DNA from: Gammaproteobacteria bacterium
Lineage (GTDB): Bacteria > Pseudomonadota > Gammaproteobacteria > SZUA-140
Assembly: GCA_016712635.1 (NCBI GenBank)
Contig: JADJQS010000001.1
Span: 160,001-224,000 of the forward strand
Length of the DNA stretch: 64,000 bases
Reading direction: 5' to 3'
Below the pieces are notes generated by a model, which saw only the letters and a program-made list of their open reading frames with translations, did not search any database and was not told the origin of the DNA. Both the position numbers and the translations under genes were made by a program. This document shows positions 31,334 to 42,261 of this stretch, one piece after another (the first letter of the stretch is position 1; each line of letters starts with the position of its first letter).

Positions 31334-34300
31334 CGGCCGCACCGCCCATGCTGCGCCTGCTGCAGCAGGGCCAGGTGAATTTCACGCAAGGCGCGTACGA
31401 TGCCGCCGCCGCCTGTTACAGGGAAGCGCTCACCCTCGACCCGAAGTCGGCCGCGGCACATTACAACCTCGGGCTCACGCTCTACAGGCTGGACCGGCTG
31501 GATGAGGCCGTGAACTGTTTCGACCGTGCGATCGCCCTGCAGCCGGACACTGCCGAGGCGCAGATGATGAAGGGCCTCGGCCTCTACCGGATGGGACGTC
31601 TGGAAGACGCCGCCGCCAGCACGCGACGCGCCATCGAACTGAACCCCGCCGCAGCAGAGCCGTATAACAATCTCGCCGTCATCTGCACCGGGCAGGGCCG
31701 CTACGACGAGGCCGCCGCGAGCGCGCGGCGCGCCCTGGCGTTGAAGCCGGATCATCCCGAGGCACTCGGCAGCCTGGCCACCGCCTGCCTGTACCTGGGC
31801 CGGCCGGAAGAGGCGGCGGACCACTGCCGCAAGGCGCTCGCCCTCAAGCCCGGATCGGTCGCCGCGCACGTCACGCTCGGCCTGGCCTGCTACAAACTGG
31901 GACGCTGGGACGAGGCGCGCGCCGTGTTTCAACAGGCGATCGCGCTGCAGCCGGACTCCGCGGAGGCCTATGCGAACCTGGGCATGATCGCCATGCACCA
32001 GGGCGCGCTCGACGAGGCGCTGGACTGCTGCCGTCGGGCGATCGCCCTCAAACCCCGGCATGCCGCCGCGCACTACAACCTCGGCCTGGTCTGTTTCAGG
32101 CAGGGCCGGCCCGCGGAGGCCGCGCGCAGCTTCGATGCGAGCATCGCCATCGATCCGGATGCGGCCGCCACGCACAGCGCCAGGCTGTATTCCACCCTCT
32201 ATGTGGAGGGTGTCCCCGCGGCGGAATCCCTCGCCGCGCACCGGGCATTCGCCGCGCGCTTCGAGGCGCCGCTCAGGCCGCACTGGCGCGCCCACGCCAA
32301 TCCGCGCGACCCGGAACGCCGGCTGCGCATCGGCTACGTCTCGCCCGACTTCCGCCGCCACTCGATCGCCGACTTCTTCGAACCCGTCATGGGCGCGCAC
32401 GACCGTGCCGGTTTCGAGATCTGCTGCTATTACAACAACAGCGAGCGCGACGCGGTCACCGGGCGCCTGCAGGGCGCGGCGGATCGCTGGCTGGACTGCG
32501 CCGACCTGACGGACGATGAACTCGCCGGGCGCATCCGCGCGGACGGCATCGACATCCTGGTGGATCTCGCCGGGCATACGCGCAACGGACGCCTGCCGGC
32601 CTTCGCGCACCGGCCGGCGCCGGTGCAGGTGACGTACCTCGGCTACCCCGCCACCACCGGGCTCGACGCGATGGACTACCGCCTGTGCACCCTCGCTACC
32701 GATCCGCCCGGACAGGAGGCCTTCCACAGCGAGGCGCTCTACCGCCTGCCGCGCACGCTGTGGTGCTACCGGCCGCCGGCCGGACGCGCACCCGCTGCGG
32801 GCACTCCCGCACTGCGGAACGGCCAGGTCACCTTCGGCTCGATGAACCTCTACCCCAAGATCTCGCCCGCGGCCTTCGCCGCCTGGATGGATATCCTGCG
32901 GGCCGTCCCCGGGTCGCGCCTCGTCATGACCAGCGTGCCGCAGGGTTCCGTGCGCGCGGCGCTGGCGGAGCGCGTCGCCGCACACGGCATCGAGGCGGGA
33001 CGCGTGGTCGCGCATGACAAGCTGCCGGAGCCCGACTTCCACCGCCTGCTGTCGGGCATCGACATCGCGCTCGATCCGTTCCCGTACACCGGCACCACCA
33101 CCACCTGCGAGACCCTGTGGACGGGCATCCCGGTCGTGACCCTCATCGGGCAGACCTCCGTCGCACGTTCCGGTTACGCCCTGCTGAAGACTGTCGGGCT
33201 CGAGGAACTGGCGGCGGCGGACACGGAGGACTATGTCCGCCTCGCCGTCGAACTCGCGCACGACCCCGAACGCCTCGCCCGCCTGCGCCGCGAGCTGCCC
33301 GCGCGCTTCGACGCCTCCCCCCTGCGCGATGAGGCCGCCTTTACCCGCGACCTCGAGGCCGCCTACCGCGACATGTGGCGCCGCTGGTGTGCGAGTGCGG
33401 GCGAACACGTGCCGGAGACCCGCCGGACGGATCCGGCGCCGTCGTCCTCACCGGATGCCCGGCAGCGCGCCGAACACGCATTGCAACAAGGGCATGACAG
33501 CTACCTGCAGGGCCGGCTCGACGATGCCGCCGGATTCTTCCGCGCGACGCTCGCATTGCAGCCGGATCACGCCGAGGCGCGCCGCAAGCTCGGCAACGTC
33601 TGCTTCGCACAGAACCGGATGGATGAGGCCGTTGACTGCTACCGACTGGCGCTGGCCGTCGATCCCGCGCTGATGGCGGCGCATTTCAATCTCGGCCGCG
33701 CATATGCGAGACAGGGCCTCCTCGAGGAAGCCGCCGCCAGTTATCGCGCCGCGCTCGCACTCCAGCCGGACCTTGCCGAGGCGCACCAGGCACTCGGGAT
33801 CGCCTTGCACACACTGGGGAGGGTGCGGGAGTCCGCGGAGAGCTACCGGAAGGCCATCACGCTCAGGCCGGACTACGCCGAGGCCTACAGCAATCTTGCC
33901 CAGGCCTGTCACGACATGGGACAGATGGACGAAGCCCTGCAATGCTGCGAGAAGACGGTTGCCCTCAAACCGGAATTCGCTCCCGCGTACTACAACCTGG
34001 CCCTGGTTCAGTTCAGGATGCGCCGGCTGGACGAGGCGATCGCCAGTTATCAGACGGCCATCAGGCTGAAGCCGGACTTTGCCGAAGCCTATTCCAATCT
34101 TGGCCATGCCTGCATTGAACTGGACAGGCTGGACGAGGCCCTGCAATGCTGTCAGAAGTCCATCGCCATCGAACCGGGATTCGCGCCTGCCCGCAACAAC
34201 CTGGGCCTGGCCTTTTTCCGGATGCGCAGGGTGGACGAGGCGATCAGCCAGTTCAAGTCCGCCATCACGCTCGATCCCGGTTATGTCGAGGCGTGTTACA

Positions 34301-35634
34301 ACCTTGGCGTGGCGCTGACCAATGCAGGACTGCAGGAAGAGGCAATGCAGTGGTTCACCAAAGCCCTGGCGCTGAATCCGGATTCACCGGAGGCACACGG
34401 CACGAGACTGTTTTCGATGCACTACCTCGCCACGATCACCGCGCGGGAGTCCTGCGCCGCGCACCGCGAGTTCGCCGCACGCTGCGAGGCGCCGCTCAGG
34501 CCGCACTGGCGGCCGCATACCAACACCCGCGAGCCCGCCCGCCGGCTGCGCATCGGTTACGTCTCCGCGGATTTCCTCGGCCACCCGGTGGCCTACTTCA
34601 TCGAGCCTGCGATCGCCCGGCACGACCGCTCGCAGCTTGAGGTATTCTGCTATTTCAACAGCGTCAGGCACGATGCCTGGACTGAACGCCTGCAGGCCGC
34701 GGCGGATCACTGGCTGGACTGCGCGAACCTCACCGATGATCAGCTCGCCGGGCGCATCAGCAAAGACGGCATCGACATCCTGGTCGATCTTGCCGGACAC
34801 ACGCGCAGCGGGCGCCTGCTCACCTTCGCGCGCAAGCCGGCGCCGGTGCAGGTGACGTATCTCGGCTATCCCGCCACCACGGGACTGGATGCCATGGATT
34901 ACCGCCTGTGCACCCTCGATACCGATCCGCCCGGACAGGAGGCCTTCCACAGCGAGGCGCTCTATCGGCTGCCGCGCACGCTGTGGTGCTACCGGCCGCT
35001 CGCCGGGCGCACGCCCGGCATGTCCTCACACACCGCGCGGAACGGTCATGTCACCTTCGGCTCCTTCAACAACTTCGCCAAGGTCTCGCCCGAGTGCATC
35101 GCCTGCTGGGCCGCGATCCTGAGTGCCGTGCCCGGCGCGCGCCTCGTCATGACCAGCGTGCCCGAAGGCTCGGCGCGCACGCGGCTCGCGCAGCGCTTCG
35201 CCGCGCAGGGTATCGAGGCCGCGCGCCTGCATCTGCACGACAAGCTGCCCGTACAGGACTACTGGCAGCTGCTGCGCGGGATCGACATCGCGCTGGACCC
35301 GTTCCCGTACACCGGCACCACCACCACCTGCGAGACCCTGTGGACGGGCATCCCGGTCGTGACCCTCATCGGGCAGACCTCCGTCGCGCGTTCCGGTTAC
35401 GCCCTGCTGAAGACCGTCGGGCTCGAGGAACTGGCGGCGGCGGACACGGAGGGCTATGTCCGCCTCGCCGTCGAACTCGCGCACGACCCCGACCGCCTCG
35501 CGCGCCTGCGCCGCGAGCTGCCGGCGCGCTTCGACGCCTCCCCCCTGCGCGACGAGGCCGCCTTCACCCGCGACCTCGAGGCCGCCTACCGCGACATGTG
35601 GCAGCGCTGGTGCGCCGCCGGGGCCGGCGCATGA
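31330..35634 (+). CDS. Two-headed TPR-GT41-TPR-GT41 glycosyltransferase
   Basis: A 1434-residue protein with two complete OGT-like modules in one chain. Module 1 has about eight TPRs (1-290) and a GT41 domain (about 329-692) with SPDFRRHSIADFFEP, DGIDILVDLAGHT, FGSMNLYPKISP and DPFPYTGTTTTCETLW. A short Pro/Ser-rich linker (about 693-720, containing TDPAPSSSPDARQ) leads to module 2. This has about nine TPRs (720-1030) and a second GT41 (about 1069-1434) with SADFLGHPVAYFIEP, FGSFNNFAKVSP and the same DPFPYTGTTTTCETLW. Both modules keep the His and Lys expected at the active site, so both look competent. The ATG overlaps the previous stop, and the TGA overlaps the next start. Typical bacterial family members have one module. 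Confidence 0.9.
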   Translation: MTAAPPMLRLLQQGQVNFTQGAYDAAAACYREALTLDPKSAAAHYNLGLTLYRLDRLDEAVNCFDRAIALQPDTAEAQMMKGLGLYRMGRLEDAAASTRRAIELNPAAAEPYNNLAVICTGQGRYDEAAASARRALALKPDHPEALGSLATACLYLGRPEEAADHCRKALALKPGSVAAHVTLGLACYKLGRWDEARAVFQQAIALQPDSAEAYANLGMIAMHQGALDEALDCCRRAIALKPRHAAAHYNLGLVCFRQGRPAEAARSFDASIAIDPDAAATHSARLYSTLYVEGVPAAESLAAHRAFAARFEAPLRPHWRAHANPRDPERRLRIGYVSPDFRRHSIADFFEPVMGAHDRAGFEICCYYNNSERDAVTGRLQGAADRWLDCADLTDDELAGRIRADGIDILVDLAGHTRNGRLPAFAHRPAPVQVTYLGYPATTGLDAMDYRLCTLATDPPGQEAFHSEALYRLPRTLWCYRPPAGRAPAAGTPALRNGQVTFGSMNLYPKISPAAFAAWMDILRAVPGSRLVMTSVPQGSVRAALAERVAAHGIEAGRVVAHDKLPEPDFHRLLSGIDIALDPFPYTGTTTTCETLWTGIPVVTLIGQTSVARSGYALLKTVGLEELAAADTEDYVRLAVELAHDPERLARLRRELPARFDASPLRDEAAFTRDLEAAYRDMWRRWCASAGEHVPETRRTDPAPSSSPDARQRAEHALQQGHDSYLQGRLDDAAGFFRATLALQPDHAEARRKLGNVCFAQNRMDEAVDCYRLALAVDPALMAAHFNLGRAYARQGLLEEAAASYRAALALQPDLAEAHQALGIALHTLGRVRESAESYRKAITLRPDYAEAYSNLAQACHDMGQMDEALQCCEKTVALKPEFAPAYYNLALVQFRMRRLDEAIASYQTAIRLKPDFAEAYSNLGHACIELDRLDEALQCCQKSIAIEPGFAPARNNLGLAFFRMRRVDEAISQFKSAITLDPGYVEACYNLGVALTNAGLQEEAMQWFTKALALNPDSPEAHGTRLFSMHYLATITARESCAAHREFAARCEAPLRPHWRPHTNTREPARRLRIGYVSADFLGHPVAYFIEPAIARHDRSQLEVFCYFNSVRHDAWTERLQAAADHWLDCANLTDDQLAGRISKDGIDILVDLAGHTRSGRLLTFARKPAPVQVTYLGYPATTGLDAMDYRLCTLDTDPPGQEAFHSEALYRLPRTLWCYRPLAGRTPGMSSHTARNGHVTFGSFNNFAKVSPECIACWAAILSAVPGARLVMTSVPEGSARTRLAQRFAAQGIEAARLHLHDKLPVQDYWQLLRGIDIALDPFPYTGTTTTCETLWTGIPVVTLIGQTSVARSGYALLKTVGLEELAAADTEGYVRLAVELAHDPDRLARLRRELPARFDASPLRDEAAFTRDLEAAYRDMWQRWCAAGAGA
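33055..33390 (+). repeat. Internal copy of the ~350-bp GT41 C-terminal block
   Basis: Near-identical to 28909-29261, 30978-31333 and 35278-35634, although here it lies in the middle of a two-module gene. Divergence rises sharply on both sides, which is the pattern expected of gene conversion. Confidence 0.75.
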
Positions 35635-36360
35635 ACCTCGAGGCGGCCCCTCCAGCTGGCCCTGCAGCACCAGCAGGCCGGCCGCCTCCCGCAGGCCCAG
35701 GCCCTCTATCAGCAGATCCTGCACGAACATCCGGAGCAGCCCCAGGCCCTGCACCTCCTCGGCCTCCTCGCCCGTTCCGCCGGCCGCCCCGACCTCGCGG
35801 CCGACCTCCTCGGCAAGGCCGTCCGGGCCGAGCCCGGACTCCCCGACCACCACTACGAGCTCGGCGTCACCCGCGCCATGCAGGAGGACCTCGACGCCGC
35901 CGCCGGACACTTCCGCCAGGCGCTGGCCCTGCAGCCGCACAACGTCCCGGCCCGCTACAACCTCGGCCTCGCGCTCTACAAGCTGGACCGCCTGGAGGAC
36001 GCCGCCGCCGTGTTCCGGGACGTGTGCGCGCGCACCCCGGCTCCCGGAGGCGCACCTCATGCTCGGCCTCGCGCTGCACCGGCTCGCCCGACCGGAGCCG
36101 GCCGAGGACGCCTTCAAACAGGCCCTCCGGCTGCGGCCCGACTATGCCGAGGCCCACAACAACCTCGCCAACCTCTACCTCGACCAGAACCGGCTCGAAC
36201 CCGCCGAGCAGGCCGCCCGTGCGGCGATCGCCCTCCTCCCCGGCTTCGCCGTCGCCCACTACAACCTCGGACTCGCCTGCCTCCGCCTCGGCCGCCTCGA
36301 CTGCGCCCTCGACTCCTTCCAGAATGCCCTCCGCCTCAATCCCGATTATGCCGATGCCTG
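35278..36360 (+). repeat. Copy 2 of the ~1.08-kb near-identical duplication
   Basis: Matches 28909-29990. It differs by an extra C in the C run 35647-35650 and by a missing GT in the GT/GC-rich run near 36021-36034, besides a few substitutions. Those two indels break the downstream gene's frame. Confidence 0.85.
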
Positions 36361-37999
36361 GTTCAACCTGGGCGGTGTCCAGGCCAGGCTGGGCAATCCC
36401 GCGGAGGCGGCCGCCGCGTACCGGCACGCCGTGGCCCTGAAACCCGCTCACGCCGAGGCCTGGTACAAACTCGGCAACGCCTGCCTGGACCAGGGGCGGC
36501 TCGACGAGGCCCTGTCCGCATGCCGCAAGGCCGTCGCCCTGCGCCCGGATGAGTACGCCTGTACCAGTCTCGGTCATGCCCTGTTCAGGCTGCGCAGGCT
36601 CGACGAGGCGCTGTCCGCCTACCGGCAGGCCCTGGCGCTGAAACCGGAACTCGCCGCCCTGCACGCGAACATCGGGCTCGTGCTGGCCTGCCTGGGGAGG
36701 AACGACGAGTCGATGCACAGCTTCGATACGAGCCTCGGCCTCGACCCGGACTCGGCCGGGGCGCACAGCGCCAGGCTGTATTCGATGCTGTATCTCCCGG
36801 ACCTGCCGTCGGCCGAATCGCTGGCGGCGCATCGCCGCTTCGCCGCGCGCTGCGAGGCGCCGCTCAGGCCGCAGTGGCGCGCCCATGCCAACCCGCGCGA
36901 CCCGGGACGCCGCCTCAAGGTGGGATATGTCTCCGCGGATTTCCTGTGGCACTCGGTGGCCTACTTCATCGAGCCCGTGCTCGCCCGCCACGACCGCGCG
37001 GAGGTGGAGATCCATTGCTATCACACCAGCCCCGGGCGCGACGAGGTGACCGACCGCATCGCCGCGCATGCCGACCACTGGATCGCCTGCGCCGGACTCG
37101 ATCCCGGGCAGCTCGCCGGGCGCATCCGCGCGGACGGCATCGACATCCTGGTCGATCTTGCCGGGCACACCAGCGGCAACCGCCTGATGGCCTTCGCGCG
37201 CCGGCCGGCGCCGGTGCAGGTAACATACCTCGGCTACCCCGCCACCACCGGCCTCGACGCGATGGACTACCGCCTGTGCACGCTCGATACCGACCCGCCC
37301 GGCCAGGAGGCCTTCCACAGCGAGGCGCTCTATCGACTGCCGCGCACGCTGTGGTGCTACCGGCCGTTCGCCGAGCGGCCGGCGGGCGACAGGGCGACGG
37401 GACAGCCCGGCATCACCTTCGGCTCCATGAACAGCTATTCCAAGATCTCGCCGGGGACCCTGGACCTGTGGATGGAAATCCTGCACGCGGTGCCCGGCTC
37501 GCGGCTGGTGATGACCAGCGTGCCCGAGGGCTCGGTGCGCGAATCCATCGCGCGCCGCTGCGCCGGGCACGGGATCGCGCCGGAGCGGGTAATCATGCAT
37601 GACCGCCTGGACTACATCGACTACTGGCAGTTGTTGCGCCGCATCGACATCGCGCTCGACCCGTTCCCCTACAGCGGCACCACCACCACCTGCGAGACGC
37701 TGTGGATGGGCGTCCCGGTGGTGACGCTGTGCGGCGCGACCTCGGTCGCGCGTTCCAGCCACGCCCTGCTGAAGGCGGTCGGCATCGAGGACCTGGCGGC
37801 GGCGGACACGGAGGAATACCTGCGCATCGCCGTGACGCTCGCGCGCGATCCCGGGCGCCTGGCGCGGCTGCACGGCGAACTGCCCCGGCGCTTCGACGCC
37901 TCGCCCCTGCGCGACGAGCGCGGGCTCGCCCGCGACCTCGAGTCCGCCTACCGCGACATGTGGCGGCGCTGGTGCGCCCGGCCGGAGACCGCGGCATGA
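35631..37999 (+). pseudogene. TPR/GT41 glycosyltransferase with two frame breaks in its TPR region
   Basis: The ATG (35631) overlaps the preceding stop as in its sister gene at 29258. After 16-19 bases an extra C (C4 at 35647-35650, C3 in the sister) shifts the frame. About 380 bp later a 2-bp deletion (near 36021-36034) shifts it again, into the frame that then runs intact to 37999. Corrected, it would encode about 790 residues: about eleven TPRs and a GT41 domain with SADFLWHSVAYFIEP, DGIDILVDLAGHT, FGSMNSYSKISP and DPFPYSGTTTTCETLW. Without correction, the intact part could start at ATG 36059 (646 residues, with seven TPRs and a full catalytic domain). Because both indels lie in simple sequence within a near-identical repeat, sequencing or assembly error is possible. 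The stop overlaps the next ATG. Confidence 0.8.
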
Positions 38000-40900
38000 A
38001 CGCGGACGAGGCGCTGCAGCTCGCCTGGCAGCATCAGCAGGCCGGCCGGTTCCCGCAGGCGCGGGCGGTCTATCAGCAGCTGCTGCAGGAACAGCCGGAG
38101 CACCCCGTGGCCCTGCACCGGCTCGGCGTCCTCGCCCAGTCCGCCGGCCGCCACGACATCGCGGCCGATCTCATCGCCAGGGCGATCCGGGTCAATCCCG
38201 CCGATCCCGACTATCACTACGGCCTCGGCGTATCCCATGCCGTGCAGGGCCGGATCGACGCGGCGATCGAGTGCTTCGGGCGGGCACTGGAACTCAGGCC
38301 GGACCATGTCGAGGCGCACCTCGGCCTCGGCAACCTCCAGCTCCAGCGCGGGCGCCCGGATGAGGCCGCGGAATGCTACCGCAGGGCACTGCGGGGCGAT
38401 CCCGCCTCGGCTGCGGCCCGCTACAACCTGGGCCTGGCCTGTTTCAGGACCGGCCGGCTGGATGAGGCCGCGGAATGCTACCGCACGGTGCTCGCGCTGC
38501 AGCCGGATTTCGCCGAGGCGAACCTCAATCTGGGCATCACGCTCAGCAGCCAGGGCCGGCTGGACGAGGCGCTCCACTATCTGCAGCAGGCACTGGCGCT
38601 GCTGCCGGATAACGCCATCGCGCACTACAACCTCGGCCTCACCCTGCTGAACCTCGGCCGACCGGACGAGGCGGCGGCGCGCCTCCAGCGCGCGCTCGCG
38701 CTCGACCCGGAACACGCCGAGGCCTGCCTGAATCTGGCCAACGCCCTGATCGAACTGGGCCGGCTGGACGAGGCGCTGGCCGCCGCCCGCAAGGCGGTCG
38801 CGCTCAGACCGGATTCCGCGGAGGCGCAGCTGACCCTGGGCCGGGTCCTGCACAGCCAGGGCCGGCTGGACGAATCCGCCGCCTGCAATGAACGCGCGAT
38901 CGCGCTCAAGCCGGATTTCGCGGAGGCCTACAGCAACCTCGCCAACACCTATCTCGACCTGGGCCGCCTCGACGAGGCCCTGCGCTGCTGCCGGAAGACG
39001 ATCGACCTCGAACCCGGATTCGCCGCCGCCCATTACAATCTCGGCCTCGTCTTCTTCAGGCAGCACAGATTGGACGACGCGGTGGCCAGCTATCGTGCGG
39101 CCATCGCGCTCAAGCCCGATTATGTCGAGGCCCACGCGAACCTGGGCACTGCCCTGACGTACCTCGGCCGCGCGGACGAGGCCATGCGCAGCATTGACGA
39201 GGCGCTCAGGCTCAATCCGGATTCCGACGGCGCGCACAGCGCCAGGCTGTTCACCATGCAGTACCTCCCGGACACGACGCCGGCGGCGTCGTTCGCCGCG
39301 CACCGGGAGTTCGCCGCGCGCTGCGAGGCGCCGCTCCGGCCGCACTGGCGCGCGCATGCCAACCCGCGCGACCCGGAACGCCGGCTGCGCATCGGCTACG
39401 TCTCGCCCGACTTCCGCCGCCACTCGGTCGCGACCTTCATCGAGCCCGTGCTCGCGCGCCACGACCGCGCCCGCTTCGAGGTGTTCTGCTATTACAACAA
39501 CACCGAGCGCGACGCGGTCACCGAGCGCATCGCCGCGCTCGCCGACCATTGGCTCACCTGCGCCGCCTACACCGACGAGCGGCTCGCGGAACAGATCCGC
39601 GCGGACGGCATCGACATCCTGGTCGACCTCGCCGGTCACACCAGCGGCCATCGCCTGCTGACCTTCGCGCGCCGGCCGGCGCCGGTGCAGGTGACGTATC
39701 TCGGCTACCCCGCCACCACCGGGCTCAGCGCCATGGACTACCGCCTGTGCACCGCGGACACCGACCCGCCCGGACAGGAGTCCTTCCACAGCGAGGCGCT
39801 CTATCGCCTGCCGCGCACGCTGTGGTGCTACCGCCCCCTCGCCGGCCGCGCGCCTGATGCGGGCACTCCCGCGCTGCGGAACGGCCAGGTCACCTTCGGC
39901 TCGATGAACAACCTCGCCAAGATATCCCCCGGGAGCGTGAAATGCTGGGCCGAAATCCTGCGCGCCGTGCCCGGCTCGCACCTCGTCATGACCAGCGTGC
40001 CGGAGGGCACGGTGCGCGCGGCGCTGCGCGATCGCTTCGCCGCCCACGACGTCGATGCCGGACGCGTGCACCTGCACGGCAAGCTTGCCTACGCCGAATA
40101 CTGGAACCTGCTGCGCGACATCGACATCGCGCTCGACCCGTTCCCCTACGCCGGCACCACCACCACCTGCGAGACGCTGTGGACGGGCATCCCGGTCGTA
40201 ACCCTGACCGGGCAGACCTCCGTCGCGCGCTCCGGTTACGCCCTGCTGAAGGCGGTCGGGCTTGAAGAACTCGCCGCGCACGATGCCGGCGATTATGTCC
40301 GCATCGCCGTCGACCTCGCCCGCGACATCCCGCGCCTCGCGCGCCTGCGCCGCGAGCTGCCGGCGCGCTTCGACGCCTCGCCCCTGCGCGACGAGGCCGC
40401 CTTCACCCGCGACCTCGAGGCCGCCTGCCGCGACATGTGGCGCGCCTGGTGCGGACAGGCGCCGGCACAGCGTGCCCACACCGGGCGGGACGCCATCGCG
40501 GCGCTGCTGAGGGAAGGCAACGAACAACTCGCGCAAGGCAGAATGGACGCGGCGGCCTCCCGCTTCGAGGCGGCGTACGCGCTGACGCCTGACACCCATG
40601 AGGATCTGCTCGCGCTGGGCATCGCCTTCTACAGGCTGGGCCGGCTCGATGCGAGCACCGCCGCGTTCGAACGGGCCCTCGCACTGCGGCCGGATTCCGC
40701 CGAGGCCTGTCACAACCTCGGCACCGCCTATATGGACCAGGGCCGCCTGGCGCTGGCGGCCGGCTGCTTCCAGAAGGCGATCGAACTGCGGCCCGATTCC
40801 GCCATCCCGCATTACAACCTCGCCATGATCCGCTTCCGGCAGGGGGACATCGACGAGGCCGTGGCCTGCAACCGGCGCGCACTGGCGCTGAAGCCGGATT

Positions 40901-42261
40901 TCGTCAAGGCGCAAAACAACCTCGGGGTCGCGCTCGCCTACCAGGGCAGGACGCGGGAGGCGCTGCACTGTTACGACGAGGCCCTCAGGCTGCACCCGGA
41001 CTACGCCAACGCGCTCAGCTCCCGGCTGTGCGCGATGAACCGCCTGGCGGACATCACGCCCGAGGCGCGCTTTGCCGCGCATCGCCAGTTCGCCGAGCGC
41101 TGCGAGGCGCCGCTCCGGCCGCGCTGGCGCGCGCATGCCAATGTGCGTGATGCGGAGCGGCGGCTCCGCATCGGCTATGTCTCCTCGGATTTCCGCCGCC
41201 ACTCGGTGGCCAGCTTCATGGAGCCGGTGCTCGCGCGGCATGACCGCGCGCAGGTCGAGGTGTTCTGCTATTACAACCATACCGTTCGCGACGAGACCAC
41301 CGCGCGGCTGCGCGCGCTCGCCGACCGCTGGCTTGAATGCGGGAGGCTGCAGGACGATGATCTCGCGGAGCGCATCCGCCAGGACGGCATCGATATCCTG
41401 GTGGACCTCAACGGCCACACCGACGGCAACCGCCTGCTGACCTTCGCGCGCCGGCCGGCGCCGGTGCAGGTGACGTACCTCGGCTACCCCGCCACCACCG
41501 GCCTCACTGCCATGGACTACCGCCTGTGCACCGCGGACACCGATCCGCCCGGACAGGAGGCCTTCCACAGCGAGGCGCTCTATCGACTGCCGCGCACGCT
41601 GTGGTGCTACCAGCCGCCCGGCGAGCGCCCGGCCGGCGGCGCGGCTTCGCCGCCGCTGCAGGCGGGCAGCGTCACCTTCGGCTCCATGAACACCTATCCC
41701 AAGATCTCTCCCGAGGCCTTCGCCCTCTGGATGGACGTGCTGCGCGCCCTGCCCGCGGCGCACCTGGTCATGACCGGCGTGCCGGAGGGTTCCGTGCGCG
41801 CGGCGCTGGCGGAGCGCGTCGCCGCGCACGGCATCGAGGCCGCACGGGTGCGCGTGCATACCCGCCTGTCCGAGGCGGAATACCGCGGGGTCCTGGGCGG
41901 CATCGACATCGCGCTCGATCCGTTCCCGTACAACGGCACCACCACCACCTGCGAGACCTTGTGGATGGGCATCCCGGTGATAACGCTGTCCGGCCTGTCC
42001 TCCGTCGCGCGCTCGGGCCATGCACTGCTGAAGACGGTCGGACTGGAGGAGCTCGTTGCGGTCGACGCCGCCGACTACGTGCGCCGCGCCGTCGAACTCG
42101 CGCGCGACGCCGGCCGCCTCGCCCGCCTGCGCCAGGAGCTGCCGCGGCGCTTCGACGCCTCGCCCCTGCGTGACGAGGCCGCCTTCGCCCGCGACCTCGA
42201 GGCGGCCTGCCGCGACATGTGGCGGCGCTGGTGCCGTGCGCAAGCGGAGCCGCGCGGATGA
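37996..42261 (+). CDS. Two-headed TPR-GT41-TPR-GT41 glycosyltransferase with twelve N-terminal TPRs
   Basis: A 1421-residue protein. Module 1 has twelve consecutive TPRs (residues about 5-415), the longest TPR run in the array and close in size to the human OGT superhelix. A GT41 domain follows (about 459-820) with SPDFRRHSVATFIEP, DGIDILVDLAGHT, FGSMNNLAKISP and DPFPYAGTTTTCETLW. Module 2 has about five TPRs (830-1010) and a second GT41 (about 1053-1421) with SSDFRRHSVASFMEP, DGIDILVDLNGHT, FGSMNTYPKISP and DPFPYNGTTTTCETLW. The conserved His and Lys are present in both. ATGA overlaps link it to both neighbours. Its N-terminal 100 residues are related to, but more diverged from, those of the 29258 gene (EALQLAWQHQQAGRFPQA). 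Confidence 0.9.
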   Translation: MNADEALQLAWQHQQAGRFPQARAVYQQLLQEQPEHPVALHRLGVLAQSAGRHDIAADLIARAIRVNPADPDYHYGLGVSHAVQGRIDAAIECFGRALELRPDHVEAHLGLGNLQLQRGRPDEAAECYRRALRGDPASAAARYNLGLACFRTGRLDEAAECYRTVLALQPDFAEANLNLGITLSSQGRLDEALHYLQQALALLPDNAIAHYNLGLTLLNLGRPDEAAARLQRALALDPEHAEACLNLANALIELGRLDEALAAARKAVALRPDSAEAQLTLGRVLHSQGRLDESAACNERAIALKPDFAEAYSNLANTYLDLGRLDEALRCCRKTIDLEPGFAAAHYNLGLVFFRQHRLDDAVASYRAAIALKPDYVEAHANLGTALTYLGRADEAMRSIDEALRLNPDSDGAHSARLFTMQYLPDTTPAASFAAHREFAARCEAPLRPHWRAHANPRDPERRLRIGYVSPDFRRHSVATFIEPVLARHDRARFEVFCYYNNTERDAVTERIAALADHWLTCAAYTDERLAEQIRADGIDILVDLAGHTSGHRLLTFARRPAPVQVTYLGYPATTGLSAMDYRLCTADTDPPGQESFHSEALYRLPRTLWCYRPLAGRAPDAGTPALRNGQVTFGSMNNLAKISPGSVKCWAEILRAVPGSHLVMTSVPEGTVRAALRDRFAAHDVDAGRVHLHGKLAYAEYWNLLRDIDIALDPFPYAGTTTTCETLWTGIPVVTLTGQTSVARSGYALLKAVGLEELAAHDAGDYVRIAVDLARDIPRLARLRRELPARFDASPLRDEAAFTRDLEAACRDMWRAWCGQAPAQRAHTGRDAIAALLREGNEQLAQGRMDAAASRFEAAYALTPDTHEDLLALGIAFYRLGRLDASTAAFERALALRPDSAEACHNLGTAYMDQGRLALAAGCFQKAIELRPDSAIPHYNLAMIRFRQGDIDEAVACNRRALALKPDFVKAQNNLGVALAYQGRTREALHCYDEALRLHPDYANALSSRLCAMNRLADITPEARFAAHRQFAERCEAPLRPRWRAHANVRDAERRLRIGYVSSDFRRHSVASFMEPVLARHDRAQVEVFCYYNHTVRDETTARLRALADRWLECGRLQDDDLAERIRQDGIDILVDLNGHTDGNRLLTFARRPAPVQVTYLGYPATTGLTAMDYRLCTADTDPPGQEAFHSEALYRLPRTLWCYQPPGERPAGGAASPPLQAGSVTFGSMNTYPKISPEAFALWMDVLRALPAAHLVMTGVPEGSVRAALAERVAAHGIEAARVRVHTRLSEAEYRGVLGGIDIALDPFPYNGTTTTCETLWMGIPVITLSGLSSVARSGHALLKTVGLEELVAVDAADYVRRAVELARDAGRLARLRQELPRRFDASPLRDEAAFARDLEAACRDMWRRWCRAQAEPRG

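Noticed and set aside
37948..42243. Very long antisense open frame (about 1430 codons) opposite the 37996-42261 GT41 gene, with similar ones opposite other array members
   Set aside because: High G+C and repeated codon patterns keep the antisense frame open. The translation is Arg/Gly/Val/Gln-rich, merely mirrors the TPR repeats, and matches no family.
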